Shown piece after piece: positions 16,526-26,056 of a stretch of DNA of 51,589 nucleotides. Location of the stretch: the NCBI GenBank assembly GCA_023458875.1, contig JAEWXO010000038.1:1-51589 (forward strand). The letters are read 5' to 3'. Within the stretch, counting starts at the first letter, position 1; every line of letters starts with the position of its first letter. The notes under the pieces were generated by a model. The model searched no databases. It was not told where the DNA came from and worked only from the letters and a program-made list of their open reading frames with translations. Origin of the DNA: Bacillota bacterium (GTDB lineage: Bacteria > Bacillota > Clostridia > Oscillospirales > Ruminococcaceae). The translations under genes were made by a program, and so were the position numbers.

Positions 16526-17707
16526 ATGTCCAAGGAACTGACTTTAAAATATGGCTGTAATCCGAATCAGAAACCATCAAGAATCTTTATTGAAGATGGT
16601 TCAGAGCTTCCTATAGAGATACTTAACGGAAACCCAGGGTATATTAATCTGCTTGATGCATTTAACGGCTGGCAGCTTGTAAAGGAGCTTAAAGCTTCAA
16701 CAGGAATGTGTGCGGCAACTTCATTCAAGCATGTTTCACCTGCAGGCGCTGCAGTAGGTACACCACTTTCTGATACTCTTAAAAAAATATATTTTGTAGA
16801 CGATCTAGGAGAGCTTTCACCTATGGCATGCGCATATGCAAGAGCAAGAGGTGCAGACAGAATGTCATCTTACGGTGATTTTATTGCACTTTCTGATACA
16901 TGTGACGCAACAACTGCAAAAATGATCCATCGTGAAGTTTCTGACGGTATTATTGCACCTGATTATACTCCTGAAGCACTTGAGATTCTTAAGTCAAAGA
17001 GAAAAGGAACATATAATATCATAAAAATTGATGCAGATTATGTTCCGGCTGAAATTGAGCGCAAACAGGTTTACGGAATTACATTTGAACAGGGAAGAAA
17101 CAATCTTCTTATTGATAACAGCATGCTCGAAAATGTTATTACCGAAAATAAAAATATTCCTGACGATAAAAAAAGAGATCTCGTTATATCACTTATAACT
17201 TTAAAATACACACAGTCAAATTCCGTTTGTTATGTTAAAGACGGTCAGGCAATAGGAATAGGTGCCGGACAGCAGTCAAGAATCCACTGCACACGTCTTG
17301 CAGGAAATAAAGCAGATATCTGGTGGCTCAGACAGGCACCTCAGGTACTTAATCTTAAATTTATAGACAATATAAGACGTGCTGACAGGGACAACGCAAT
17401 TGACATATATATTTCTGATGAATATATGGATGTTATTGCCGACGGTGTATGGCAGAATATTTTCAAGGAAAAGCCTGAAATATTTACTAAACAGCAGCAG
17501 AAAGAATGGCTTGCACAGAATACAGACGTTTGTCTCGGTTCAGATGCATTTTTCCCGTTCGGAGATAATATCGAAAGAGCAAGAAAGAGCGGTGTAAGTT
17601 ATATTGCACAGCCGGGAGGCTCAATAAGAGATGATAATGTTATAGAAACATGTAATAAATATAACATTGCTATGTCATTTACCGGAATAAGATTATTCCA
17701 CCATTAA
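16526..17707 (+). CDS. purH: AICAR formyltransferase (stand-alone PurH domain)
   Basis: A 393-residue protein matching only the AICAR transformylase half of PurH, which transfers a formyl group from 10-formyl-THF to AICAR. The KHVSPAGAAVG motif carries the catalytic Lys-His pair, and GAGQQSRIHCTRLA and GSDAFFPFGDNIERA are conserved family regions. The N-terminal cyclohydrolase domain of the ~510-residue bifunctional enzyme is absent and is supplied by the preceding PurO-like gene, 24 bp away. The C terminus (VIETCNKYNIAMSFTGIRLF) is complete. Confidence 0.93.
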   Translation: MSKELTLKYGCNPNQKPSRIFIEDGSELPIEILNGNPGYINLLDAFNGWQLVKELKASTGMCAATSFKHVSPAGAAVGTPLSDTLKKIYFVDDLGELSPMACAYARARGADRMSSYGDFIALSDTCDATTAKMIHREVSDGIIAPDYTPEALEILKSKRKGTYNIIKIDADYVPAEIERKQVYGITFEQGRNNLLIDNSMLENVITENKNIPDDKKRDLVISLITLKYTQSNSVCYVKDGQAIGIGAGQQSRIHCTRLAGNKADIWWLRQAPQVLNLKFIDNIRRADRDNAIDIYISDEYMDVIADGVWQNIFKEKPEIFTKQQQKEWLAQNTDVCLGSDAFFPFGDNIERARKSGVSYIAQPGGSIRDDNVIETCNKYNIAMSFTGIRLFHH

Positions 17708-17736
17708 GATAAAATTTTATTTAATATCTGATGTTG

Positions 17737-17788
17737 TATCGCAGATGAAGGTAAATCATATACATGTTTGATTTATGCATTTGCGATA
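17737..17788 (+). other. Intercistronic hairpin before purD
   Basis: A long imperfect stem lies in the 119-bp gap between the formyltransferase gene and purD: TATCGCA with TGCGATA, ATG with CAT, and TAAATCA with TGATTTA around a 10-base loop. There is no T-tract, so it is not a terminator. It may be an RNA processing or stability element in the operon transcript, or an operator. Confidence 0.5.
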
Positions 17789-17826
17789 TAAGCATATTTA
17801 CAGTAAATAATATCGGAGGACTGTTG

Positions 17827-19116
17827 ATGAATGTTTTAGTAGTAGGCGGCGGTGGACGCGAACATGCTCTCATAATGAAAATCTCAGAAAGCCCAAAGGT
17901 GAGCAAAATATTTTGCGTACCGGGAAACGGTGGAATAGCTCAGTATGCTGAATGTATAAGCGATGTAAAAGCTACTGATATAAACGGAGTAATTTCAATA
18001 GCAAAAAAAATAAAAGCTGATTTTGTAGTTGTTGCACCTGATGATCCTCTGGTACTCGGAATGGTCGATGCACTGAATGCTGAGGGATTTGCTACATTCG
18101 GGCCTGACAAGGCTGCTGCAATAATTGAAGGAAGCAAGGTCTTTTCAAAGGATCTTATGAAGAAATATAATATTCCTACTGCAGGTTATGAGGTGTTTTC
18201 AGAGCCTGAAGCAGCTCTCGGATATATCAGATTAGCTGTAAAGTATCCTGTTGTAATAAAAGCTGACGGACTTGCGCTCGGAAAAGGTGTAATTATTGCA
18301 CAGAATCTCAGCGAAGCAGAAGAAGCAGTCAAATCAATTATGGAAGACAAGGTATTTGGTGCAAGCGGATCAAAGGTAGTAGTAGAAGAATTTCTTACAG
18401 GCCCTGAAGTATCTGTTCTTTGCTTTACAGACGGAAAAACAGTAAGCCCTATGGTATCATCCATGGATCATAAAAGAGCACTTGATGGCGATAACGGACT
18501 TAATACAGGTGGAATGGGCACTATAGCACCTAATCCTTATTATACGGAAGCTGTTGCGGCTGAGTGCATGGAAAAGATATTCATGCCGACAATATCAGCT
18601 ATGAATAATGAAAACAGGACGTTCAAGGGATGTCTTTATTTCGGACTTATGCTTACTGCTGACGGCCCGAAGGTTATTGAGTACAACTGTCGTTTCGGTG
18701 ATCCTGAAGCACAGGTAATTCTTCCTCTTCTTGATACGGATATTATGGATATTATGTTTGCAATAAATGATTCCACACTTGGCGATATAAATATTAAATG
18801 GAAAAACGAATCCGCAGCATGTGTTGTTATGGCAAGCGGAGGATATCCTAAAAAATATGATACAGGTATAGAAATAAACGGACTTGACGATAAGGGTCAG
18901 GTTAAAGGTGCATTTGTATATCATGCCGGAACAAAGTATGAAAACAATAAATTCTACACAGCAGGCGGGCGCGTTCTCAACGTTTCTGCTACAGGCGAAA
19001 CACTTAAAAATGCCATTGACAGGGCATACAGTTATGTAAAGGAAATAAGCTTTGAAAATAATCATTACCGTAATGATATAGGTCAAAGGGCGCTTTTGGC
19101 TGATACAAACAATTAG
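17827..19116 (+). CDS. purD: GAR synthetase PurD
   Basis: A 429-residue ATP-grasp phosphoribosylamine-glycine ligase. The N-terminal MNVLVVGGGGREHALIMK, the ATP-binding region VIKADGLALGKGVI and the late ATP-grasp motif IEYNCRFGDPEAQVIL are diagnostic. I start at ATG 17827, which has ATCGGAGG 7 bases upstream and begins at the conserved N terminus. A longer in-frame reading begins inside the intercistronic hairpin and is rejected. It is the last purine gene of the cluster. Confidence 0.97.
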   Translation: MNVLVVGGGGREHALIMKISESPKVSKIFCVPGNGGIAQYAECISDVKATDINGVISIAKKIKADFVVVAPDDPLVLGMVDALNAEGFATFGPDKAAAIIEGSKVFSKDLMKKYNIPTAGYEVFSEPEAALGYIRLAVKYPVVIKADGLALGKGVIIAQNLSEAEEAVKSIMEDKVFGASGSKVVVEEFLTGPEVSVLCFTDGKTVSPMVSSMDHKRALDGDNGLNTGGMGTIAPNPYYTEAVAAECMEKIFMPTISAMNNENRTFKGCLYFGLMLTADGPKVIEYNCRFGDPEAQVILPLLDTDIMDIMFAINDSTLGDINIKWKNESAACVVMASGGYPKKYDTGIEINGLDDKGQVKGAFVYHAGTKYENNKFYTAGGRVLNVSATGETLKNAIDRAYSYVKEISFENNHYRNDIGQRALLADTNN

Positions 19117-19136
19117 ATATTAACAGGAGGTGCTGC

Positions 19137-19772
19137 ATGAGTAAATTAAATACTTTTAAAGGTTATACTATAATAGCACTCGCATCCAATATATTATTTG
19201 TTTTATTTATAATTATTACGATGACTTACTATGCTTATTATCTGCGGACAGGTAATATAGTAAGAGTAGTCGAAGCGATAGCATATACTATGGAGGTTTT
19301 AGGATTTATTTTAATGCTTGCCTCTGTAATGGGATACATTTCAAAACTACGCGGCAGACTGCTTCTTAAAATCGGAATGTCAGTTTATTTTGTTGTTGAG
19401 TTTATTATAATGATATGCGACTTTAATGTTATTGACGCCGAAGAATTTTACACGCCTACTTCAAAAATACTTATTATTTCACACTGTGTTTTCTCTGCAG
19501 CTGTTGCATTGCTTTATATGGGACTTGAAAAGAACAGAATATGCCTGCAGATAGCCGTTGCAGTCAGTGCTATAATAATGATGCTTGGTGTTTTTTCGAT
19601 CGTATATAACGTGAGGGTCTACGCAAGTGTTCTTATTAATTCTATTGCATATATTGTTATGTATTCTCTTATACTTGCGTTTTACGGACGTCAGTTACTT
19701 GAGGTAGACTGTTATGGTGAGCCGGATAAATTATACGATGACAGCAGCTTTTTTAATGACGGAAAAAAATAA
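19137..19772 (+). CDS. Unknown multi-pass membrane protein
   Basis: A 211-residue hydrophobic protein with about six membrane segments spread over residues 12-200 and a short acidic cytoplasmic tail (DKLYDDSSFFNDG). I recognise no family. The ribosome site AGGAGG is strong and the gene lies 20 bp after purD, so it is probably co-transcribed with the purine genes and with the XRE-cupin gene 25 bp downstream. Transport or sensing is possible, but nothing in the sequence shows it. Confidence 0.75.
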   Translation: MSKLNTFKGYTIIALASNILFVLFIIITMTYYAYYLRTGNIVRVVEAIAYTMEVLGFILMLASVMGYISKLRGRLLLKIGMSVYFVVEFIIMICDFNVIDAEEFYTPTSKILIISHCVFSAAVALLYMGLEKNRICLQIAVAVSAIIMMLGVFSIVYNVRVYASVLINSIAYIVMYSLILAFYGRQLLEVDCYGEPDKLYDDSSFFNDGKK

Positions 19773-19797
19773 ATACTAATCAAATGGAGGGTTTTAT

Positions 19798-20349
19798 ATG
19801 AAAAATGAAATTAACGAAATAGCATCCAGAATAAGAGAGCTAAGAGAAACATGTGATTATTCTGTCGAAAAGATGGCTCAGGAACTGAACGTCGATGTCG
19901 AGAAGTATAAATCATATGAATCAACCGGCGAAGATATTCCTATAAGCGTCATATACGATATCTCCAGAAAATTTAAAGTGGATTTCAACGAAATTATAAC
20001 AGGAAACCCGTCAAGACTCAATACGTACCACATTGTAAGACGTGGAGAAGGTAAGGAAATTGACAGATACCCGGGTTACAGATTTGAGGATCTGGCATTT
20101 AAATTTTCACACAAAATTATGCAGCCTCTTCTTATTACACTTGATCCTGATGATCATTCTGCAAAGCCTGTTTCACACGCAGGAGAAGAATTTAATCTTG
20201 TTCTTGAAGGAGAAATAGTCTTTACAATAGAAGACAAGGTCTTTATCCTCAAGGCCGGAGATTCAGTCTACTTTAATGCAAATTTAAAGCATAAGCAGGC
20301 ATGTTCCGGTGATGTAAAAGCAAGATTTTTAACTGTAATAAGTGAATAA
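19798..20349 (+). CDS. XRE-family regulator with C-terminal cupin
   Basis: A 183-residue protein with an N-terminal XRE helix-turn-helix (residues about 8-65, RIRELRETCDYSVEKMAQEL) and a C-terminal cupin fold (about 110-180, SHAGEEFNLVLEGEI and LKAGDSVYFNANLKHK). Such proteins bind DNA and sense a small ligand through the cupin. It directly precedes an acyl-CoA synthetase gene, so the ligand may be an acid or acyl compound used by that enzyme; this is inference. AATGGAGGG precedes the ATG. Confidence 0.88.
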   Translation: MKNEINEIASRIRELRETCDYSVEKMAQELNVDVEKYKSYESTGEDIPISVIYDISRKFKVDFNEIITGNPSRLNTYHIVRRGEGKEIDRYPGYRFEDLAFKFSHKIMQPLLITLDPDDHSAKPVSHAGEEFNLVLEGEIVFTIEDKVFILKAGDSVYFNANLKHKQACSGDVKARFLTVISE

Positions 20350-20375
20350 AATAAAACAGAAAGTGTGGAAGTAGA

Positions 20376-22046
20376 ATGTTACTTGATAAATATTTGCCTA
20401 GAATAGAATTTGATAGCTATGAAGACTTTAAGGAAAATTACAGAGTTAATGTTCCTGAGGACTTTAACTTTGGCTATGATATTGTTGACGAATGGGCAAA
20501 ACAGGATAAAAATAAAAAGGCGCTCGTTTGGTGTGATGATGACGGACACGAAAAGACATTTACATTTGATGATATTTCAAAGCTCTCTAACAAAACCGCT
20601 AATTATTTCAGATCGCTTGGTATAAAAAAAGGCGATGTTGTTATGCTTATTTTACGCAGACGCTGGGAATACTGGGTATGTGCTGTTGCTCTTCAGAAGC
20701 TTGGTGCGATTATGATTCCGGGAACTCTTCTGCTCACTAAAAAGGATATTGTTTACAGAGTAAATCAGGCTATGGTTTCTCTTGTTGTATGTGTTGATGA
20801 TGAATTTGTAATCAGTCAGGTTGAAGCTGCGTATCCTGAATGTGAAACACTTAAAACAAAGATAATCGTTGACGATGTACATAAAGAAGGATGGATAAAC
20901 TTCCAGGACGAAATTGATAAATATTCTGATGTGTTTGAGAGACCGACGGGTAATCAGGCAACAAAGAGTACCGATATTATGCAGGTATATTTTACATCAG
21001 GAACAACAGGAATGCCAAAAATGGTATGTCACAATTTTGCGCATCCGCTCGGTCATATTGTAACTGCTAAGTACTGGCAGAGAGTTCAGGACGGCAAGCT
21101 TCATATGAGCGTTTCCGATTCAGGCTGGGCAAAATTCGGTTGGGGCAAAATATACGGACAGTGGATCTGCGGTGCTGTAATTTTCGCATATGACATGAAT
21201 AAATTTGTACCGACTAATCTTCTTGAAAAAATTTCAAAATATAAAATTACAACGTTTTGTGCTCCTCCGACCATGTACAGATTTATGCTTCAGGAGGATG
21301 TTGAAAAATATGATCTGAGCAGTATAGAACAGTTTTGTACAGCAGGTGAGCCTCTCAATCCTGAGGTATTTAATAAATGGTACAAGCTTACAGGCAAAAA
21401 AATGTGCGAGGGATTCGGACAGACAGAGAGTACCGTTATGCTCCTGAATCTTCAGTGGTTTGAGCCTAAGCCGGGTTCAACAGGAAAACCAGCTCCTCTT
21501 TACGATATTCAGCTTATTAACAGTGAAGGCGAAATATGCGAGGATGGTGAAGAGGGTACTATCGTTGTATCAAATATTGATAAGGGGCTTCCTACAGGAT
21601 TGTTTGTAGGATATTATCATAACGAGGAAATGACTAAAAACATTCTTGGCGGTAAAAACTATGATACAGGTGATGTGGCATGGCGTGACAGTGACGGACA
21701 TTATTGGTTTGTAGGAAGACATGATGACGTTATCAAGTGTTCAGGCTACAGAATAGGACCGTTTGAAGTAGAAAGCGCTTTGCTTGAACATCCTTCTGTA
21801 GTTGAGTGTGCAGTTACAGCTGTACCTGATCCGGTAAGAGGTCAGGTGGTTAAGGCAACAATCGTTCTTGCAAAAGGGTATCAGGGTACTCCTGAGCTTA
21901 CAAAAGAACTTCAGGATTATGTTAAGAAGGTTACTGCTCCTTATAAATATCCTAGAGTTGTAGAATACGTTGACGAACTTCCTAAAACAATAGGCGGTAA
22001 AATAAAGAGAGCGGAAATAAGAAATCACGATGCTCAGAAACAATAA
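20376..22046 (+). CDS. Acyl-CoA synthetase (AMP-forming)
   Basis: A 556-residue ANL-superfamily enzyme that activates a carboxylic acid to its acyl-CoA through an acyl-AMP. Visible motifs are the P-loop YFTSGTTGMPK (about 208-218), GFGQTES, the hinge region YDTGDVAWRDSDGHYWF followed by GRHDDVIKCSGYRIGP, and the C-terminal catalytic Lys in TIGGKIKRAEIR. It is closest in feel to medium-chain/ACSM-like enzymes, but the substrate is not determined. It lies 26 bp after the XRE-cupin gene and is followed by a clear terminator, which probably closes the long transcript that began at purE. Confidence 0.92.
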   Translation: MLLDKYLPRIEFDSYEDFKENYRVNVPEDFNFGYDIVDEWAKQDKNKKALVWCDDDGHEKTFTFDDISKLSNKTANYFRSLGIKKGDVVMLILRRRWEYWVCAVALQKLGAIMIPGTLLLTKKDIVYRVNQAMVSLVVCVDDEFVISQVEAAYPECETLKTKIIVDDVHKEGWINFQDEIDKYSDVFERPTGNQATKSTDIMQVYFTSGTTGMPKMVCHNFAHPLGHIVTAKYWQRVQDGKLHMSVSDSGWAKFGWGKIYGQWICGAVIFAYDMNKFVPTNLLEKISKYKITTFCAPPTMYRFMLQEDVEKYDLSSIEQFCTAGEPLNPEVFNKWYKLTGKKMCEGFGQTESTVMLLNLQWFEPKPGSTGKPAPLYDIQLINSEGEICEDGEEGTIVVSNIDKGLPTGLFVGYYHNEEMTKNILGGKNYDTGDVAWRDSDGHYWFVGRHDDVIKCSGYRIGPFEVESALLEHPSVVECAVTAVPDPVRGQVVKATIVLAKGYQGTPELTKELQDYVKKVTAPYKYPRVVEYVDELPKTIGGKIKRAEIRNHDAQKQ

Positions 22047-22052
22047 ATAATA

Positions 22053-22090
22053 AAAAACATGAATTTCTGTATCAGAGATTCATGTTTTTT
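22053..22090 (+). terminator. Intrinsic terminator after acyl-CoA synthetase
   Basis: A 12-bp stem (ACATGAATTTCT with AGAGATTCATGT, one wobble pair) around the loop GTATC, flanked by A6 and T6. It would work in both directions and separates this unit from hflX. Confidence 0.85.
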
Positions 22091-22124
22091 AAAATATTGA
22101 ATTCAATATGAAAGGTTTTGTTTA

Positions 22125-23363
22125 ATGGATATAAGTAAAGTAAAAACAAAAGTAATTCTTGCAGCAGCAGATATCGGAGAATACGATATCACAAGTTCAC
22201 TTGAGGAGCTTGAAGAGCTTGTAAAAACAGCTGATGGCGAGGTTGTGGGAACGATGGTGCAGAAGCGTCCAGCGTATGATCCCGGAACATGTATAGGCGC
22301 CGGACGTCTCGAAGAGCTGTCTGATGCATGCAAAAATCTCGAAGCAGAGCTTATTGTGTTTGACCATGAGCTAAGTGCGACACAAATAAGAAATATTGAA
22401 AACATTACTGATATCAGGGTTATAGACAGAACAATGCTTATTCTCGATATCTTTGCTGCAAGAGCAAGAACAAAGGAGGGTAAACTTCAGGTTGAGCTTG
22501 CGCTGCAGAAATACAGACTGCCGCGTCTTACAGGTATGGGAGTTGAGCTTTCAAGACTTGGCGGAGGAATAGGTACAAGGGGACCCGGAGAAACAAAGCT
22601 TGAAACTGATAAGCGTCATATCAGACGACGTATTTCTGTTCTGGAAGAAGAACTCAAAGAGCTTGAAAAGAGGAGAATACGTCAGAGAGAAAGAAGAAAA
22701 AAAGACGGAATTCTGACAGCGGCTATAGTAGGCTATACAAATGTCGGAAAATCAACGCTTCTTAACGCTCTTACAGAGGCCGGGGTAATTGCAGAGAATA
22801 AACTGTTTGCGACACTGGATACAACATCACGTTCCATTGAGCTTCCTGACGGAAGAAACGTAATGCTTATTGATACTGTAGGATTGATAAGAAGACTGCC
22901 TCACAGCCTTGTTGAGGCGTTTAAATCAACCCTCGAGGAGGCGGCAGGTTCTGATCTTATAATTGAAATAATTGATTCATCATCAGCAGAAGCGGCTGAA
23001 CAGATAAAGGTTACTCACGATCTTCTTGTCGAACTTGAATGTGACCATATTCCACATATATACGTTCTGAATAAATGCGATAAAGGAGATCCGTTTATAA
23101 ATCTTCCGTCTGACTTAAGCTCAGTCAGAATATCAGCAATTAATAAAGAAGGGTTTGAAGATCTGCTTAAATGCATATCTGAAAACCTTCCGGAGACAGC
23201 AAAAAAAATGAAGCTGGTAGTTCCGTATAACGAAGCCCAGCTTATTAATAAAATCCGTGAAAACGGAAAGATTTTATCTGAAGAATATCTTGAGGATGGA
23301 ATAGCTATAAATGCACTTGTAGATGTAAAGCTTCAGAAAATGTGCAGTATTTATGCTATGTAA
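22125..23363 (+). CDS. hflX: GTPase HflX
   Basis: A 412-residue HflX GTPase, a ribosome-associated factor that splits or rescues stalled ribosomes. The N-terminal domain contains RPAYDPGTCIGAGRLEEL. The Gly-rich linker GGGIGTRGPGETKLETDKR precedes a coiled-coil. The G domain follows with G1 GYTNVGKST, G3 DTVGLI and G4 NKCD. A modest ribosome site (GAAAGG) lies 11 bases upstream. It converges with the helicase gene, with only 10 bp between the stops and no clear terminator. Confidence 0.96.
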   Translation: MDISKVKTKVILAAADIGEYDITSSLEELEELVKTADGEVVGTMVQKRPAYDPGTCIGAGRLEELSDACKNLEAELIVFDHELSATQIRNIENITDIRVIDRTMLILDIFAARARTKEGKLQVELALQKYRLPRLTGMGVELSRLGGGIGTRGPGETKLETDKRHIRRRISVLEEELKELEKRRIRQRERRKKDGILTAAIVGYTNVGKSTLLNALTEAGVIAENKLFATLDTTSRSIELPDGRNVMLIDTVGLIRRLPHSLVEAFKSTLEEAAGSDLIIEIIDSSSAEAAEQIKVTHDLLVELECDHIPHIYVLNKCDKGDPFINLPSDLSSVRISAINKEGFEDLLKCISENLPETAKKMKLVVPYNEAQLINKIRENGKILSEEYLEDGIAINALVDVKLQKMCSIYAM

Positions 23364-23373
23364 TAATAAAAAA

Positions 23374-25491
23374 CTATTCTGCAACTGAAACAAGGTTATT
23401 TTCAATACAGTAAACTATGTCAAATGAGCGTATATCGTCTGTATCCTCAATCAGTATTTTGCATACAGGCGGTTTAAGCTCTTTTATTATGCCTTTTCCA
23501 TATTTTGCGTGTTTAATATGCGTTCCTTTCTTGTATGCCATTAATTTTTTTGCTGTAATCTTTGGGTCCTGTTTTTTTGCAGATGTTGATCTGGACAGGG
23601 GCTCAGACTTGGAATTTTTTATTTTTAAAAGCTGCCTTGTAAATGTTGCGGTTTCACACGGTTCACCATATACATTTTCGTAGCTGAATATCATAAAGCA
23701 TTTTTTTGCCCTTGTCACACCAACATAAAATAAGCGGCGTTCCTCTTCAAGTGTGTTTATGACATCCTTAGGAACGTCCTTTTCGTCTGCTTCGTCAACT
23801 GTGACTGAAGGGAAAACGCCATCACGAACATCTATCATGAGTACGTTATCATATTCGAGTCCTTTACTGGAATGAATAGTTGAGAGGATTATATTGCTGT
23901 CATGTTCCGGCGATCCGCTGTTAATTATTTGCTTCAGCGTTTTTATGCGTTCAATAAAGACCGGAAGCTCCGGGTTCTGACTTGCAACTGCAAGAAGAGT
24001 ACGTATTTTTGAATCGTCAAGACCACGCTCTTTCATGTAATCCTTGTATTCCATTTTATTGATTATGTAAAGTATTGCTGAGTAGCTGTTAAGTCTTTTA
24101 ATGTGTGCAAAGCATTTTTTTAAATCATTTATTTTTTTAATCTGCCATTTTTCTATAGCAGGATATTTTTCAAGGGTATTTAAGAACAGCTCAAATGAAT
24201 TTCCGTGAAGGCGTTCAGCATCAGCAATAATATTTTTCCTGATACGAAGACCTATTTTATAATAAAAGTCTGAAAATAATTCAGAAGATGACGGGGAAAA
24301 TGAGAAGCTTAATATATTCATAATATCAATAACAATATTTACTGAAAAGAAAATACCGTCATTTTCTTTTAGCCTGTAAGGGATATTGTTTTTATCAAGC
24401 AGATCTATTATAGGAATGACAGAATCATTGTTTCTGTACAGAACAGCCAGCTCTTCGGTGTTTTCCTCCAGCATTTTCATAATGTAATTATACTGGTGCT
24501 TATAATCCTTTAGAATAATATTTTTTATCGGTATCATGCAGGTGTTGTCTGTGCACATATTTTTATTATGACGGCATTTGTTAAGCTTGATAAAGTCATT
24601 TGCCTTTGCAACAATATCACACGTTGAACGATAGTTTTTTTCCATAAGAAGAATACTTCCGTCAGGATATACAGACTGAAATTCAAGAAGAGCCTGTGGA
24701 TATGCAGCACGGAATCCGTATATACTCTGATCTTCGTCACCGACCATAAAAATATTTTTATATCTGCCTGCAAGAAGCCTTATGATCATATGCTGTATTT
24801 TTGAGGTATCCTGTGCTTCATCAATATTTATATATCTGTACCGGTTCTGATAATAGCTTAAGATATCAGGATTATTCAGAAGAATTTTCAGTGCAAATTC
24901 AAGCTGGTCATCATAATCCATTATTCTGTTTTGCTGCTTGTACTGTTTATACTTCATAAAAAAATCGTAAAAATTAATCTCACCGATTTTCATCTTTTTT
25001 ATCTCATCTGCACGGAGCATCATGTTTCTGCTGAAAACAAGCTTTGTTTTTATGTCCTTTATCATGCTTTCAGATGGATACTCCTGAGTCATATTAAGAT
25101 AGATTGCACGTATGATTCTGGTTGACTGCGTTTCTTCCATAAGCGTGAAGGCTTTTGTGTTCCTCACACGTTCATAATAGAGAATAACAGTGGCACAAAA
25201 TCCGTTTATCGTTCTGAATTCAAGATTTCCGATATTTTGCTCGCCGAACTTTTTTATAAATCTTTTTTTCATGTCAGCTGCCGCTGATACGTTATATGTC
25301 ATGGTAAGTATGCTTCCGGAATTAATGTTACAGCAAAAAAGCATATATCCGAGTCTTGCAACTATTACAGTTGTTTTTCCGCTTCCGGGCACAGCAAGCA
25401 GCAGCGTTTGTCCGTCTGTTCTGCAAACGGCGGACTCCTGCTGCTGATTAAGGATAATATTATATTTATTTTTAAATTCTTTATAATCCAT
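23374..25491 (-). CDS. UvrD/Rep-type superfamily 1 DNA helicase
   Basis: A 705-residue SF1A 3'-5' helicase. Motif I is AVPGSGKTTVIVARLGYM (residue about 32), motif II is NIDEAQDTSKIQ, then GDEDQSIYGFRAAYP, EKNYRST, the late motif STIHSSKGLEYDNVLMIDV and VGVTRAKKC. The C-terminal 60 residues (TAKKLMAYKKGTHIKHAKYG onward) look like the small beta-barrel found at the end of PcrA-like helicases. A role in repair or removal of blocks to replication is expected. There is no strong ribosome site before ATG 25491 (only GGTG), so expression may be low. Confidence 0.93.
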   Translation of the reverse strand: MDYKEFKNKYNIILNQQQESAVCRTDGQTLLLAVPGSGKTTVIVARLGYMLFCCNINSGSILTMTYNVSAAADMKKRFIKKFGEQNIGNLEFRTINGFCATVILYYERVRNTKAFTLMEETQSTRIIRAIYLNMTQEYPSESMIKDIKTKLVFSRNMMLRADEIKKMKIGEINFYDFFMKYKQYKQQNRIMDYDDQLEFALKILLNNPDILSYYQNRYRYINIDEAQDTSKIQHMIIRLLAGRYKNIFMVGDEDQSIYGFRAAYPQALLEFQSVYPDGSILLMEKNYRSTCDIVAKANDFIKLNKCRHNKNMCTDNTCMIPIKNIILKDYKHQYNYIMKMLEENTEELAVLYRNNDSVIPIIDLLDKNNIPYRLKENDGIFFSVNIVIDIMNILSFSFSPSSSELFSDFYYKIGLRIRKNIIADAERLHGNSFELFLNTLEKYPAIEKWQIKKINDLKKCFAHIKRLNSYSAILYIINKMEYKDYMKERGLDDSKIRTLLAVASQNPELPVFIERIKTLKQIINSGSPEHDSNIILSTIHSSKGLEYDNVLMIDVRDGVFPSVTVDEADEKDVPKDVINTLEEERRLFYVGVTRAKKCFMIFSYENVYGEPCETATFTRQLLKIKNSKSEPLSRSTSAKKQDPKITAKKLMAYKKGTHIKHAKYGKGIIKELKPPVCKILIEDTDDIRSFDIVYCIENNLVSVAE

Positions 25492-25637
25492 TTATTACAC
25501 CATTTTATTTTAAATTAATTTTCTCTATAATAAATAAGTATATCATATATGGAGAAATATTTCAATTTAAAAACAGAATAAAATGTTGGTGTTTTAATAG
25601 ATGGTTATTATTTAGATTCAACGGTTAAGTTATTAAT

Positions 25638-25704
25638 ATGGCAGGGATTTCGACTCTGCGGAGTCGACCGGGCTTTCCGGTCGCCCTGGACCTTCGGTCA
25701 TATA
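25638..25704 (+). repeat. Dispersed structured intergenic repeat, copy D (best copy)
   Basis: This copy shows the full structure: CGACTC-TGCG-GAGTCG, then ACCGG-GCTTT-CCGGT (extendable to 7 bp by sharing bases), then GACC-TTC-GGTC, followed by ATATATCCATAACTT. The upstream flank GGTTAAGTTATT is shared with copy E. It lies 9 bp from the stop codon of the minus-strand GIY-YIG gene, in the opposite orientation. The rest of the 25492-25712 gap holds no gene. Confidence 0.85.
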
Positions 25705-25712
25705 TCCATAAC

Positions 25713-26048
25713 TTATACATGTGGCTGTATAGTAAACTCATCCGGATTTATATATTCATATTTAAAATCCGATAAATTACGGAAATATTTCTCTGTAACA
25801 GACTGCGGTGAGTTTATAAGACTTTCTTTTTGCTCATGGGTAAGGGATTTTACGGCATATTCAAGCTTTCTGGCAGGTGTCCGGGAATCTGAATACCATA
25901 CAGCTTCAACTGATATTACCCTGTGGCTTTTTGTATATTTTGCTCCGCCTTTAATTATGCCGAGGTGCTGGCGGAGTCTTCTGTTCAAATCAGATGCAAT
26001 ACCTGTGTAGAGTGAATTATCGCTGCATCTTAATATATAAATATACAT
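25713..26048 (-). CDS. GIY-YIG nuclease superfamily protein (UPF0213-like)
   Basis: A 111-residue single-domain GIY-YIG protein. The core YIYILRCSDNSLYTGIASDL carries the paired Tyr motif, followed by the Arg of NRRLRQH and a later Glu (KLEYAVKSLT) expected for metal binding. Small stand-alone proteins of this group are common and their role is not settled; repair-linked nuclease activity is possible. It starts 8 bp after the alcohol dehydrogenase gene on the same strand, so the two are probably co-transcribed without an obvious functional link. Confidence 0.9.
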   Translation of the reverse strand: MYIYILRCSDNSLYTGIASDLNRRLRQHLGIIKGGAKYTKSHRVISVEAVWYSDSRTPARKLEYAVKSLTHEQKESLINSPQSVTEKYFRNLSDFKYEYINPDEFTIQPHV

Positions 26049-26056
26049 ATTTGGGA

